A stretch of 64,000 bases of DNA. It comes from Sphingobacterium thalpophilum (GTDB lineage: Bacteria > Bacteroidota > Bacteroidia > Sphingobacteriales > Sphingobacteriaceae). The stretch covers positions 5,394,001 through 5,458,000 of the forward strand of contig NZ_CP151087.1 in NCBI RefSeq assembly GCF_038396785.1, read 5' to 3'. Made by a program: the position numbers and the translations under genes. Each line of letters starts with the position of its first letter. The first letter of the stretch is position 1. This document shows positions 45,735 through 54,467 of this stretch, piece after piece. The notes beneath the pieces are model-generated. The model was not told the origin of the DNA, made no database searches, and was given only the letters and a program-made list of their open reading frames with translations.

Positions 45735-47240
45735 ATGAAAAAGACACTTTTAGCAGCTTTATTATTCGCTGCAACTTATGCACAGGCGCAAACAAATTCG
45801 TTAATGAACGGCGAGTTTTGGAAAGGTAAACCTACCTTGACAATTGTTAAAGAAGAAATCAGCAAAGGAAATAGCCCTTCTCAGCCTAATGCGGCATCCT
45901 TTGATCCAGTCACAATGGCGATATTAAATGGCGCTCCGACGGATGTTGTCAAGTTTATGATCGAACAAGAAGGGAATAGTGTAACGAAGAAGACGCATCA
46001 CAGCCGTAGTTATTTACACTGGGCAGCGTCAAGTGGAAATGCGGAGCTTGTCGAGTTTTTAATTGCAAAAGGATCGGATGTCAATTACCAAGATAGCCAT
46101 GGTTACCCAATTATTGCTTATGCAGCTTCGACAGGAAATACAAATACTGCCGTTTATGATGCTTTGTTTAAAGCGGGTGTGAATCCCAAGCAAAAATATG
46201 AAGGTGGTGCTACATTAATGATGCTTGCAGCGTCTGCAGACAAGGACCTTGCATTGACGGATTATTTCATTAAAAAAGGATTATCTATTCAAGATAAAGA
46301 CGAGTCGGGCCGTACAGTGACGGATTATGCGGCTAAACTTGGAAATACCGAGCTCATGGAGAAATTCATCGCCCGTGGCGTAAAACCAACCAATAATGCG
46401 TTATTTTTTGCGACTCAGGGTTCCAGACAAGCATCGAATGGTTTGTCGGTTTATACCTATTTGGTTGAAAAGTTCAAATTGGATCCCAAGGCTGTAAATA
46501 AAGAAGGAGCGACAGTGCTGCATGCTTTAGTTCGCAGACCAGATATGGCCGTGATCAATTATTTTTTGGATAAAGGTGTAGATGTCGCAAAAGCGGACAA
46601 CGAAGGAAATACAGCGCTTATGGTGGCTGCTAGTGGTAAGGATGCTAAATTGGTCGAGCTGCTACTTGCTAAAGCGAAGAACGTAAATGCAGTAAATGAA
46701 AAAGGCGAATCTGCATTGACCAAGGCTGTAGCGAATGGGGCCCCCGAAATCGTGGCATTGTTGATTAAAGATGGAGCCGATATCAAGCTATTGGATAAGG
46801 AAGGTAATAACTTGGCCTTTTACTGGTTTAATTCCTACAGAGAATTGCCTCAGGGCGGCAGACCCGGTGGACAGGGAAATGCTTCACAAGGGGATGAGTT
46901 TAAAGAAAAATTAACGATCCTTAAGACGAATGGATTGGACGTTGTTGCTCCGCAAAAAAATGGTAGCACATTGTATCATTTGGCAGTAGCGAAAGAGAAT
47001 GTGAAGCTTATCCAGAAAGCCAGCGAACTTGGAGCAGATATTAATGCACAGGATAAAGAGGGAACGACGGCACTACATAAGGCAGCTCTCATAGCGAAAG
47101 ACGATTCCTTGCTAAAAACATTGGTTTCCCTTGGTGCAAAAAAGGAATTGAAAACAGAATTCGATGAAACAGCTTATGACCTGGCGAAAGAGAACGATTT
47201 CTTAGCTAAGTCCAATGTGCAGCTTGACTTTTTGAAATAA
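45735..47240 (+). CDS. Periplasmic ankyrin-repeat protein
   Basis: A 501-residue exported protein with a signal ending YAQAQ (about residue 19) and ankyrin repeats over nearly its whole length, for example SYLHWAASSGNAELVEFLIA, DNEGNTALMVAASGKDAKLV and DKEGTTALHKAALIAKDDSL. It probably serves as a scaffold or binding partner for the downstream flavoprotein system. ATG 45735 starts the signal peptide; an upstream in-frame start at 45699 is unlikely. The DUF2271 gene follows after about 118 bp. Confidence 0.9.
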   Translation: MKKTLLAALLFAATYAQAQTNSLMNGEFWKGKPTLTIVKEEISKGNSPSQPNAASFDPVTMAILNGAPTDVVKFMIEQEGNSVTKKTHHSRSYLHWAASSGNAELVEFLIAKGSDVNYQDSHGYPIIAYAASTGNTNTAVYDALFKAGVNPKQKYEGGATLMMLAASADKDLALTDYFIKKGLSIQDKDESGRTVTDYAAKLGNTELMEKFIARGVKPTNNALFFATQGSRQASNGLSVYTYLVEKFKLDPKAVNKEGATVLHALVRRPDMAVINYFLDKGVDVAKADNEGNTALMVAASGKDAKLVELLLAKAKNVNAVNEKGESALTKAVANGAPEIVALLIKDGADIKLLDKEGNNLAFYWFNSYRELPQGGRPGGQGNASQGDEFKEKLTILKTNGLDVVAPQKNGSTLYHLAVAKENVKLIQKASELGADINAQDKEGTTALHKAALIAKDDSLLKTLVSLGAKKELKTEFDETAYDLAKENDFLAKSNVQLDFLK

Positions 47241-47358
47241 GACAACATCGTATTTCAGTGGTATTTCTAATCATATCGATGAAATATCCCGATAAATAAT
47301 AGAAATATTGGTAACGCTGAACGGACTACGGATACCTTAAAATTAGATACAATTGAAG

Positions 47359-47844
47359 ATGAATAACATATTTAAAACAACGATAGCCACTCTTTTATTT
47401 TCAATGGCAGCCCTAAGCTCTTTCGCACAGGCAGCTAGATATAAGTGCATGATCCAAATGAATGCCTACGAAGGTGAGAAAGCCTACGTCGTGATTTCAC
47501 TGATTAATCCTAGTGGAGCTTACGAAAAAACACTCGCCGTATTGGGATCTGATAAGCAATGGTATAATACGATCAAGGAATGGTACAAGTTTCAAAATAA
47601 GACCAAAGAGAAGCTAAATGCGGTGACGGGTGCGTCAGTTGGTGGCGGTGACCGTGCCATGCGTACATTGGATATTGACGAATCGAAGTTCAACAAAGGG
47701 TATAAACTCCGTTTTGAATCTGCTGTAGAGGAACAAAAATATCATACTGCCGATGTTGAAATCCCTTTAACAAAAGAAGCTATTACCGAAAAAGCGAACG
47801 GCAAGGGATACATCAAACTTGTCAAGTTAAATAAAATACAATAA
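47359..47844 (+). CDS. DUF2271 periplasmic flavoprotein with ApbE-type flavinylation motif
   Basis: A 161-residue exported protein with a signal ending SSFAQ (about residue 23). It matches the DUF2271 family. Residues 87-92 read NAVTGAS, close to the D/N-x-x-T-G-A-S/T motif on which ApbE attaches FMN, with Thr90 as acceptor. Two genes downstream is an ApbE homologue, and the intervening gene is a membrane reductase, so this is probably the periplasmic covalent-FMN electron acceptor. The ATG at 47359 is preferred to a TTG at 47353. Confidence 0.85.
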   Translation: MNNIFKTTIATLLFSMAALSSFAQAARYKCMIQMNAYEGEKAYVVISLINPSGAYEKTLAVLGSDKQWYNTIKEWYKFQNKTKEKLNAVTGASVGGGDRAMRTLDIDESKFNKGYKLRFESAVEEQKYHTADVEIPLTKEAITEKANGKGYIKLVKLNKIQ

Positions 47845-47857
47845 AAGAGGGGTAAAA

Positions 47858-50056
47858 ATGCTGGTATCTATTTGGAGGTATGCACATTTAGCCTTAGCTA
47901 TTGTTTCTTCTGTCTTTTTACTTTTATTATCGATAACTGGCGTAATATTGGCCGTTGACGCTGTCAACGAAAAAATTCCACCTTATCGGGTTGAACATAT
48001 TGAAACTTTAAACCTTGCGCAGTCCGTAACAGGCTTGCGCAAGGTTTATCCCGAAATCATAGCGATTTCGGTAGATCACAATCAATTTGTGAGTATTGAT
48101 GCCATAGACGCTGATGGCAATACCGTGAAGGGTTATATTGATCCGAATACCGGGCGTCTGCTTGGTCCCCAATTGAATAAGTCCCAATTTATTCAATGGG
48201 TTACAGCTTTACACCGCTCGCTCTTTCTGAAAGTGACCGGCCGGGTGATTATTGGTGTGGTTTCATTTCTGTTGTTTCTTATTACTATTTCAGGAATTGT
48301 TCTGATTGTTAAGCGTCAACAGGGCGTTCGACACTTCTTTGCCAAAATCAATCGGGACTTTTTTGCCCAGTATTTCCACGTTGTTTCAGGACGTTTATTT
48401 TTGATACCAATTTTGATATTGGCCCTAACTGGTACCTATTTATTCCTGGTACGTATTGAAATCTTAAAGAAGCCGAATCAAACCATCGAATATCCCAATA
48501 AGATGAAGGAAGATATCGAATTGGAGGTGTCAAAATTTTCAATATTCCAAAATACAAAACTTGTTGATTTGAAGACCTTGGAGTTTCCGTTTATGGAAGG
48601 CGATCCTGACGAATATTTTGTATTGAAGCTTCGCGATCGGGAATTGACCATCAACCAGTTGAATGGAAGCTTGCATAAAGAAGTCAAGTACCCCTTTACT
48701 GCATTGGCCGAAGAGTTGTCTTTGGACCTTCATACGGGTAAGACCAATATTATATGGGCTATTGTACTGGGGCTCGCATCGTTGAATATTGTGTTCTTTA
48801 TTTATACAGGGTTCGTCATTACATTCAAGCGCACGCGTACAAAAATCAAGAATAAATATAAACCTGAAGAAGCGGAGATTGTTATTCTTTTCGGAACGGA
48901 AAATGGAAGTACGCTGTTTTTCGCCAATCAGATCCATAAACAGCTCTTGGCGGATGGGCAAAAATCGTTGCTGCTCGGAATGAATCAATATCAATGCTTT
49001 CCAAAGGCAAAACACTTGCTTGTGTTTACTTCGACATACGGGCTAGGAACAGCACCCTCCAATGCACTTCAATTTGAACAAAAGCTCAATAGCCATCCAC
49101 AAAAACAAGATGTACAATTTTCGGTTCTCGGCTTTGGTTCAAAAGCCTATCCCGATTTTTGTGCTTATGCGCGCGAAATTGATTGTTTACTAGAAAAACA
49201 AGGTTGGGCTTCGCGTTTAACAGACTTACATACCGTTAATGATAAGGATGTTGATGAACTTATTTCATGGATACATGACTGGTCTTCGCAGGCCACTATT
49301 GCACTCGCTTCTGCACCAGCTATTTATAGTGCTAAAGTTGTCGGACTGACGAAATTTAAGGTGGTAGCGAAGTCTGCTGTTTCAGCGACTAACACGACCT
49401 TTACTTTAGTGCTGAAGCCTGCAAGTAAAATTAACATGCAATCGGGCGATTTATTGGCAATCTATCCCGCGCAAGATCAACGTGAACGTTTTTATTCAAT
49501 CGGCTACAAAGATGGAATGGCGCAGCTCGTGGTGAAATTGTTTCCTGATGGATTTGGTTCTAGCTTCCTCTATCGATTGGAAACTAATCAAACCCTCCAG
49601 GCACGTGTCATGGTTAATCCAAGTTTTCATTTCCCGAAAGCAGCAAATGCAGTCGCTTTAATTGCGAATGGTACAGGGGTAGCACCCTTTCTTGGCATGA
49701 TTTCAGAAAATGAAAGTAGGACGCCTTTGCGTCTGTATGCTGGTTTTCGCCATCGAAATGAAATGACTGCGCACTATGTGGATTTTGCTGATGAGCAGAT
49801 AAAGCTGGGACATCTGAAGCAGCTTGAACTGGCTTTTTCGCGCGAGGAAAATCCACAATATGTCATGGACCTGATCCGTCGGGATGCGCTATATTTTGTC
49901 GAATTGCTTGAAAAAGGAGGTTGTGTATTGCTTTGTGGTGCATTGCGTATGCAGCATGATGTTGAACATACTTTAAATGAACTTCTCCTGGCGCATGTCG
50001 GCAAAACTATTGCCGACTACAAAGAAAGTGGACAAATCTTAACGGATTGTTATTAG
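47858..50056 (+). CDS. PepSY membrane protein fused to flavodoxin and ferredoxin-reductase domains
   Basis: A 732-residue transmembrane reductase. Residues about 1-330 form a PepSY_TM region with four membrane helices and histidines suited to haem (ALHRSLFLKVTGRV, FHVVSGRLFL, DLHTGKTN). Residues about 345-485 are flavodoxin-like (IVILFGTENGSTLFFANQ, FTSTYGLGTAPSNA). Residues about 505-732 are a CysJ-like FAD/NADPH reductase (ERFYSIG, ANGTGVAPFLGM, LLCGALRMQHDV). It should carry electrons from cytoplasmic NADPH across the membrane, probably to the DUF2271 flavoprotein, perhaps to reduce ferric chelates. It starts 13 bp after the DUF2271 gene. Confidence 0.9.
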   Translation: MLVSIWRYAHLALAIVSSVFLLLLSITGVILAVDAVNEKIPPYRVEHIETLNLAQSVTGLRKVYPEIIAISVDHNQFVSIDAIDADGNTVKGYIDPNTGRLLGPQLNKSQFIQWVTALHRSLFLKVTGRVIIGVVSFLLFLITISGIVLIVKRQQGVRHFFAKINRDFFAQYFHVVSGRLFLIPILILALTGTYLFLVRIEILKKPNQTIEYPNKMKEDIELEVSKFSIFQNTKLVDLKTLEFPFMEGDPDEYFVLKLRDRELTINQLNGSLHKEVKYPFTALAEELSLDLHTGKTNIIWAIVLGLASLNIVFFIYTGFVITFKRTRTKIKNKYKPEEAEIVILFGTENGSTLFFANQIHKQLLADGQKSLLLGMNQYQCFPKAKHLLVFTSTYGLGTAPSNALQFEQKLNSHPQKQDVQFSVLGFGSKAYPDFCAYAREIDCLLEKQGWASRLTDLHTVNDKDVDELISWIHDWSSQATIALASAPAIYSAKVVGLTKFKVVAKSAVSATNTTFTLVLKPASKINMQSGDLLAIYPAQDQRERFYSIGYKDGMAQLVVKLFPDGFGSSFLYRLETNQTLQARVMVNPSFHFPKAANAVALIANGTGVAPFLGMISENESRTPLRLYAGFRHRNEMTAHYVDFADEQIKLGHLKQLELAFSREENPQYVMDLIRRDALYFVELLEKGGCVLLCGALRMQHDVEHTLNELLLAHVGKTIADYKESGQILTDCY

Positions 50057-50141
50057 TAAATTGATGGTACAATGGTAAATCCCGTCACGAAGACTACTTT
50101 TGGTATAGATCGACTTTATAATTCCTTTTTGGATCAATCTC

Positions 50142-51122
50142 ATGAAGAACAATAAACAATGTGTCCTGCTTTTAATGCTCTGCTTTGTGTCCATTACTTC
50201 GGGGATTGCGCAGGTCGTGGTCAAGCGGCAGGTTACCCTTATGGGCTCTGTTTTTGAAATCAGCTTGGTAGATCGGGATAGCGCGATTACAAATCAGCAT
50301 ATCGATGAAGTCATCTCCGAAATAGATCGAATAGAAAACCTGATTTCAGAATGGCGTCCGCAAACCCAAATAGCAGCGGTGAACCGCAATGCAGGAATTA
50401 AGCCCGTTAAGGTGGATAGGGAAGTATTTGAATTAACAAAGCGAGCGATCCAGTATGCTCAAAATTCAGGCGGAGCCTTTGATATTAGTATTGTTGCCTT
50501 GGATAAAGTTTGGGTATTTGATGGTAGTATGACCACGATGCCTACTGAAGATCTGGTTAAAAGGTCTGTCGCCAAGGTGGGCTATCAACACATCCGTCTC
50601 GACAGTGCATCTTCGACAATTTTTCTGGAATTGCCCGGTATGAAGATCGGTTTCGGCTCGATCGGGAAGGGCTATGCTGCTGATCGTGGCAGGGACATGA
50701 TGAAGGCAAAGGGAATTGAAGCAGGTATAGTTAATGCTTCCGGAGATCTTTCGGCTTGGGGAAACCCACCCCGGGGGGACGCCTGGAAAGTGGGTGTAAA
50801 CAATCCGTTCAAACCCCATCAAATGGTCAAAGTTCTTCATTTGAATGAAATGGCCGTAGCAACTTCAGGCAGCTATGAGAAATACGCGGAGATCAATGGG
50901 AAACGGTATTCACATATTATAAATCCAGTGACAGGTTATCCAGCTACGGGATTAACTTCAGTGACGATTTATGGACCTTCCGCCGAGATTGCAAATGCCC
51001 TCAGTACCTCAATCATGGTACTTGGTGAGAAAGAAGGAAAAAAATTAATTCAGCGTTTCCCAGCATACCGTTATATTTTTATTACCGATAAAGGTAAAGT
51101 CATTCAGCAGCGGTGGAAGTAA
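50142..51122 (+). CDS. apbE: FAD:protein FMN transferase
   Basis: A 326-residue exported enzyme with a signal ending GIAQ (about residue 24). It attaches FMN from FAD to a Thr in target proteins, using Mg2+. Family motifs are MGSVFEISL, GGAFDISI, GFGSIGKGYAADRG, NASGDLSAWG, ATSGSYEKY and YSHIINPVTGYPATG. It closes the operon containing its likely substrate, the DUF2271 protein. An IS110 element lies immediately downstream. Confidence 0.94.
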   Translation: MKNNKQCVLLLMLCFVSITSGIAQVVVKRQVTLMGSVFEISLVDRDSAITNQHIDEVISEIDRIENLISEWRPQTQIAAVNRNAGIKPVKVDREVFELTKRAIQYAQNSGGAFDISIVALDKVWVFDGSMTTMPTEDLVKRSVAKVGYQHIRLDSASSTIFLELPGMKIGFGSIGKGYAADRGRDMMKAKGIEAGIVNASGDLSAWGNPPRGDAWKVGVNNPFKPHQMVKVLHLNEMAVATSGSYEKYAEINGKRYSHIINPVTGYPATGLTSVTIYGPSAEIANALSTSIMVLGEKEGKKLIQRFPAYRYIFITDKGKVIQQRWK

Positions 51123-51189
51123 TAGACCACACAGCATCATTTTTTTTCTGAAAGTGTCTGATCTTATTGGCCAGAAAAAAAACTTCAGT

Positions 51190-51489
51190 TTGCTTTCATT
51201 GCTGTTGGTGTCTGCGAAGTCATGAAGGTTTTGTTTTATTCCCGATAAAGTAGGTTGAATGCATCAGCTATTAGCTGATTATCTCGTATCTTTCCTCTAT
51301 AAATTAACTATAATACAGTCCCCTTGCGCATTGGGTTTTGCGATTTTCCTCTTCGAGTTTGGTCAGCCGTAAGGCTGGCATTAACTCATGCTTGTGTACT
51401 TATAGCCTTTTCAGGCATTTGCATTGGCCAATTTAAAAACGGGGTCTTTTAGCCACCATAAAGATACCCGGCCTTTACGCAAAAAATTG
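51190..51489 (-). ncRNA. Candidate bridge/seek RNA region of the IS110 element
   Basis: IS110-family elements encode a structured guide RNA in a non-coding flank. Here the long non-coding flank lies 3' of the transposase, the arrangement described for IS1111-type members. It contains short hairpins such as CAGCC (51364-51368) with GGCTG (51373-51377) and a GCC/GGC hairpin near 51415. RNA boundaries, loops and target complementarity were not established, so this is a locus to test rather than a confirmed gene. Confidence 0.3.
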
Positions 51490-52686
51490 TTATGGTTTAA
51501 GTTTCGCTATGCGTTCCATTTCTTTTTGGTGATACCGTATCCTGGCATCTAGTTTGGCTGGTTCGTAGATCACCTGTAGTGCCGGATTATAAGGGGTTAA
51601 GTCTTTTAGGATATTCCATACAACAACGGATATTTTTCGTGCGATAGCGATCAGGGCCTTTTTCGAGGATTTTCTTATACTTAGACGGTTGAATTTGTCT
51701 TTAAAATAGGAGCCTTTACAGCGGCTTGCCGCCCAGGCAACCTGTACCAGTATTGGCTTGAGATATCTGTTTCCTTTAGTGATTGCTGTACTTTTATATT
51801 TCCCTGCGCTTTCATCATTCTTTGGTCGTAATCCGACCCATCCGCTCAGTTTACCGCTGTTTTCAAAAACTTTCATGTCTGCGCCGGTCTCGGCGATGAT
51901 CACAGCGGAACTGATACGGCTAACGCCGGGAATCGTCTTTAGCAAGGCACTCTGCCGTGGAAAATCACGCAGGCAGATAGCTTCAATCTTTTCTATATAC
52001 TCAGCAGACTGCTTGATCAACAGGTCGTATTCAGCTTTTGCCATCTGCAGGTTGAAGCGGTGGTGCTCCTTCATGCAGCCGGTTAGTGCTGCTGCCAGCT
52101 TTCCGTTTTCTTTGTTCTTCTTACTGGCATAGACCAGTTTGCTTAAACGTACGGCATCACGCTCCCCGGCTATCAGGGCATCAATGACACTCAGCATACT
52201 TTTCCCTCCGATATCGGTCACAAGACTACCCAAACGGATTCCGGCCTGTACGAGGATATTGTCCATTTTGGTAAGCATACGGACTATCCGCTGTTGCAAC
52301 TTGCTATAGGAACGGGTGTAGCTCCTGAGTTCCTGTATTCGCTCACCGGGCACAAAACTCCCGCGAAGCATATCTTTGTGAAGTAGCTGGGCAATCCACT
52401 GTGCATCCTTTACATCGCTTTTGCGGCCGGGCAGCTGTTTGATTAAAAAGGGATTCACCAGCATCAGATCAAAGCCCATTTCAGAGAGAATATTCCAGAC
52501 CGGGATCCAGTAAATACTGGTACTCTCCATCGCTACTCGGAGAACACCCGCAGCCTTCAAGTAGGCTCCCAACTGTCGAATGCCCGTACTGAAGGTTTCG
52601 AAAACCTCCACATCCGAATAATGCTTCCCATTAAATACCGCACAAAAAATACTATCTTTATGCACGTCAAGTCCTGCTGTTTTCAT
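51490..52686 (-). CDS. IS110-family transposase
   Basis: A 398-residue recombinase. The N-terminal RuvC-like DEDD domain shows TAGLDVHKDSIF, AMESTSIYW and KSDVKDAQWIA. The C-terminal Transposase_20 domain shows LLKTIPGVSRISSAVIIAE and SGWVGLRPKNDESAGK with the candidate catalytic serine. I chose ATG 52686 because the conserved N-terminus begins there; an upstream start at 52752 would add 22 unrelated residues. The gene appears intact, so the element may be active. Confidence 0.93.
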   Translation of the reverse strand: MKTAGLDVHKDSIFCAVFNGKHYSDVEVFETFSTGIRQLGAYLKAAGVLRVAMESTSIYWIPVWNILSEMGFDLMLVNPFLIKQLPGRKSDVKDAQWIAQLLHKDMLRGSFVPGERIQELRSYTRSYSKLQQRIVRMLTKMDNILVQAGIRLGSLVTDIGGKSMLSVIDALIAGERDAVRLSKLVYASKKNKENGKLAAALTGCMKEHHRFNLQMAKAEYDLLIKQSAEYIEKIEAICLRDFPRQSALLKTIPGVSRISSAVIIAETGADMKVFENSGKLSGWVGLRPKNDESAGKYKSTAITKGNRYLKPILVQVAWAASRCKGSYFKDKFNRLSIRKSSKKALIAIARKISVVVWNILKDLTPYNPALQVIYEPAKLDARIRYHQKEMERIAKLKP

Positions 52687-52791
52687 ATAACTTTTTTTTT
52701 CAACATAAAGATAAGCAGCGGGACTTGCTTTGATTGCGATAGCTCTCGCCAATTTTTATCCGCTTGTGTGTAATCGGAAAATTAAATGTAA

Positions 52792-52884
52792 ATTTATCCT
52801 AACAAAGCGTATACGAAAGAAGACGGTAGAGAACGTGTGCTTATTGGTCAGAAAGTTGAAGTCAGCAAGAAGAAAGATTCATGA
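52792..52884 (+). pseudogene. Possible 3' remnant of a gene interrupted by the IS110 element
   Basis: An open frame of 30 codons without a start codon ends at TGA 52882-52884. It reads like a charged C-terminus (YTKEDGRERVLIGQKVEVSK followed by KKDS). It is in the same direction as the flanking genes and begins next to the IS element. I do not recognise the family, and no matching 5' part was found left of the element beyond a short frame containing LIGQK. It could be chance. Confidence 0.3.
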
Positions 52885-52927
52885 AAATAATTTAAAGTAA
52901 AAGTTTGACTAGTTCGTCTATGCTGCT

Positions 52928-53509
52928 ATGGACATTGCATACCAAAATCATATGGCAGAAAAAAATTCCAGATCATTTACGGATATCGTTAAGACTTATG
53001 GAAGTCAGCTGCTACGTTTTGTTAAGGGAAGGGTAAAGAAAACGGAGGATGCAGAAGATATCTTACAGGAAGTCTGGTATCAATTTAGCCGTTTGACCAA
53101 TATGGACGAATTGGAGAATGCGGGAGCATGGCTCTATGCTGTCACACGAAATAAGATTACAGACAGCTACCGGAAAAAGAAAAGTGAATCGCTTGATGAG
53201 CTTATAGCGGGTGACGAGGATAGCGAAAGTACGTTTCCTATTCGTCAGCTCCTTTTAGCTGACGACTCCAATAATCCTGAGCTAAAATTATTTAAGGATA
53301 TTTTTTGGGATGAGCTGATGAAAGCATTGGAGGAATTGCCGGAAAAACAACGTCGGGTTTTTGTGCTCAATGAACTGGAAGAGAAAACTCTTCAGGAAAT
53401 TGCAGTCATGGAAAATGAGAACCTAAAGACGATTATCAGCCGAAAAGGGTATGCAGTGAAGCACCTGAGAATACGGTTGCGAAGTTTGTATGAAGAATTA
53501 AAATTTTAA
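52928..53509 (+). CDS. RNA polymerase ECF-type sigma factor
   Basis: A 193-residue sigma-70 family factor. Region 2 is visible at about residues 25-90 (LLRFVKGRVKKTEDAEDILQ, LYAVTRNKITDSYRKKK) and region 4 at about 130-185 (ALEELPEKQRRVFVLNELEE, TLQEIAVMENENLKTIISRK). There is no adjacent anti-sigma or FecR-like gene. Instead it is followed by a small membrane protein after 12 bp, then another and an Hsp20, so it may control a heat or envelope stress response. ATG 52952 is an alternative start. Confidence 0.88.
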   Translation: MDIAYQNHMAEKNSRSFTDIVKTYGSQLLRFVKGRVKKTEDAEDILQEVWYQFSRLTNMDELENAGAWLYAVTRNKITDSYRKKKSESLDELIAGDEDSESTFPIRQLLLADDSNNPELKLFKDIFWDELMKALEELPEKQRRVFVLNELEEKTLQEIAVMENENLKTIISRKGYAVKHLRIRLRSLYEELKF

Positions 53510-53521
53510 AAGGATTAAGCT

Positions 53522-53860
53522 ATGAATGGAAGAATGAAAAGACAGCGGAAGGGTAAATTCGCTTTTATGGTTGTCGCTATCATCGTTGGTGTTTTTTTGT
53601 TGGTAGCATTACTACAATATTTGTGGAATACATTAATGGTTGATATTTTCAATCTGAAAGCAATTACCTATTGGCAGGCGCTGGGACTCTTTGTCTTGTC
53701 GAAAATCTTGTTCGGCAGGGGCTTCGGTAAACCGGGAGGTGGCCGATTCCGACGGGATGTTCCGCCTCAGATGGAAAAAGGAGAAGATCTTTCCGATGAG
53801 GAAAGGGAACGTTTGCGGGAGGAATGGAAGCGTCGTTTTGGAGGGCGTTGCGGGTTCTGA
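53522..53860 (+). CDS. Small membrane protein downstream of the sigma factor
   Basis: A 112-residue protein with one or two membrane helices (FAFMVVAIIVGVFLLVALLQ and YWQALGLFVLSKILF) and a glycine/arginine-rich, strongly charged C-terminus (KGEDLSDEERERLREEWKRR). It follows the sigma gene by 12 bp and is likely co-transcribed. It could act as a membrane regulator of that sigma factor, but no known anti-sigma motif is seen. Function unknown. Confidence 0.75.
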   Translation: MNGRMKRQRKGKFAFMVVAIIVGVFLLVALLQYLWNTLMVDIFNLKAITYWQALGLFVLSKILFGRGFGKPGGGRFRRDVPPQMEKGEDLSDEERERLREEWKRRFGGRCGF

Positions 53861-53898
53861 AAAAAAGAATAAAAATTTTAAAGTAAAAACTGTTGTTG

Positions 53899-53929
53899 GG
53901 CGTCTTCTTCTATAAAGGCGCCTTTTTTT
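53899..53929 (+). terminator. Rho-independent terminator
   Basis: GGCGTCTT and AAGGCGCC form an 8-bp stem with one T-G pair, followed by seven T residues. It ends the sigma factor unit. Confidence 0.75.
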
Positions 53930-54098
53930 ATGCCGATATCCTGATGGTAAACAAGTAACAGAACGCGAGGATCTGTCAGCAGGGATGTTGGATAAAACAA
54001 ATAGTTAATTAAAACATACAAATGATCTAGGAAAATTCTATGTGCAATGTGCTGAAAATAGATATAATCCGCAATCATTTTTAAAAAAATGTATTCAA

Positions 54099-54392
54099 AT
54101 GAAAAATAAACTTCGATTTATATTGCCACCCCTTATTGTGCTTACGGCAATAGCAGGATTAGCAACATTGATTATTGGGACGATCTTTAAGCTCTTGTTG
54201 TTTGGGACAATTCTCTTTGGTATAGGAAGCTTTGAAGCGGCAAGAATGAGTAGAAGAGATAGACAAGCATACAAAATGGATAGGGCTCCGGTATATCCGA
54301 ACGTTCACCGTCATTATAACACTGTGGTTGCAATTGTTCCATTACAAGGGCAAAAACGTGCTAAGAAAGCAACAATAGTTCCAGTTTATTAA
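54099..54392 (+). CDS. Small membrane protein of unknown function
   Basis: A 97-residue protein with two adjacent membrane helices (FILPPLIVLTAIAGLATLII and LLLFGTILFGIGSF) and a basic tail (SRRDRQAYKMDRAP). I chose ATG 54099 at the start of the hydrophobic region; a longer frame from 54042 is less likely. It precedes the Hsp20 gene by about 75 bp. I recognise no family. Confidence 0.6.
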   Translation: MKNKLRFILPPLIVLTAIAGLATLIIGTIFKLLLFGTILFGIGSFEAARMSRRDRQAYKMDRAPVYPNVHRHYNTVVAIVPLQGQKRAKKATIVPVY

Positions 54393-54467
54393 TGTTAAAA
54401 ATTGCAAGACGAGGAAATTCATCCCACATCAGTTTACACGTATTATTCAATATTAAAAATTAAAGAC

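Larger units (their letters stand above)
51163..52790 (-). mobile_element. IS110-family insertion sequence (ends approximate)
   Basis: One transposase gene is flanked by about 330 bases of non-coding DNA on its 3' side and about 100 bases on its 5' side. No terminal inverted repeats or target duplications are evident, as usual for IS110. The boundaries are guesses: the left is placed at CTTATTGGCCAGAAA (51163), which nearly repeats as CTTATTGGTCAGAAA at 52840 beyond the right side, and the right just before a short open reading frame that looks like native coding DNA. Confidence 0.55.

Noticed and set aside
45505..45795. 96-codon minus-strand frame
   Set aside because: It overlaps the start of the ankyrin gene and lies in the leader region; no family resemblance or ribosome binding site.
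51140..51190. T/A-rich inverted repeat after apbE as a terminator
   Set aside because: The stem is nearly all A-T with a 20-base loop; it is weak and may belong to the insertion element boundary.
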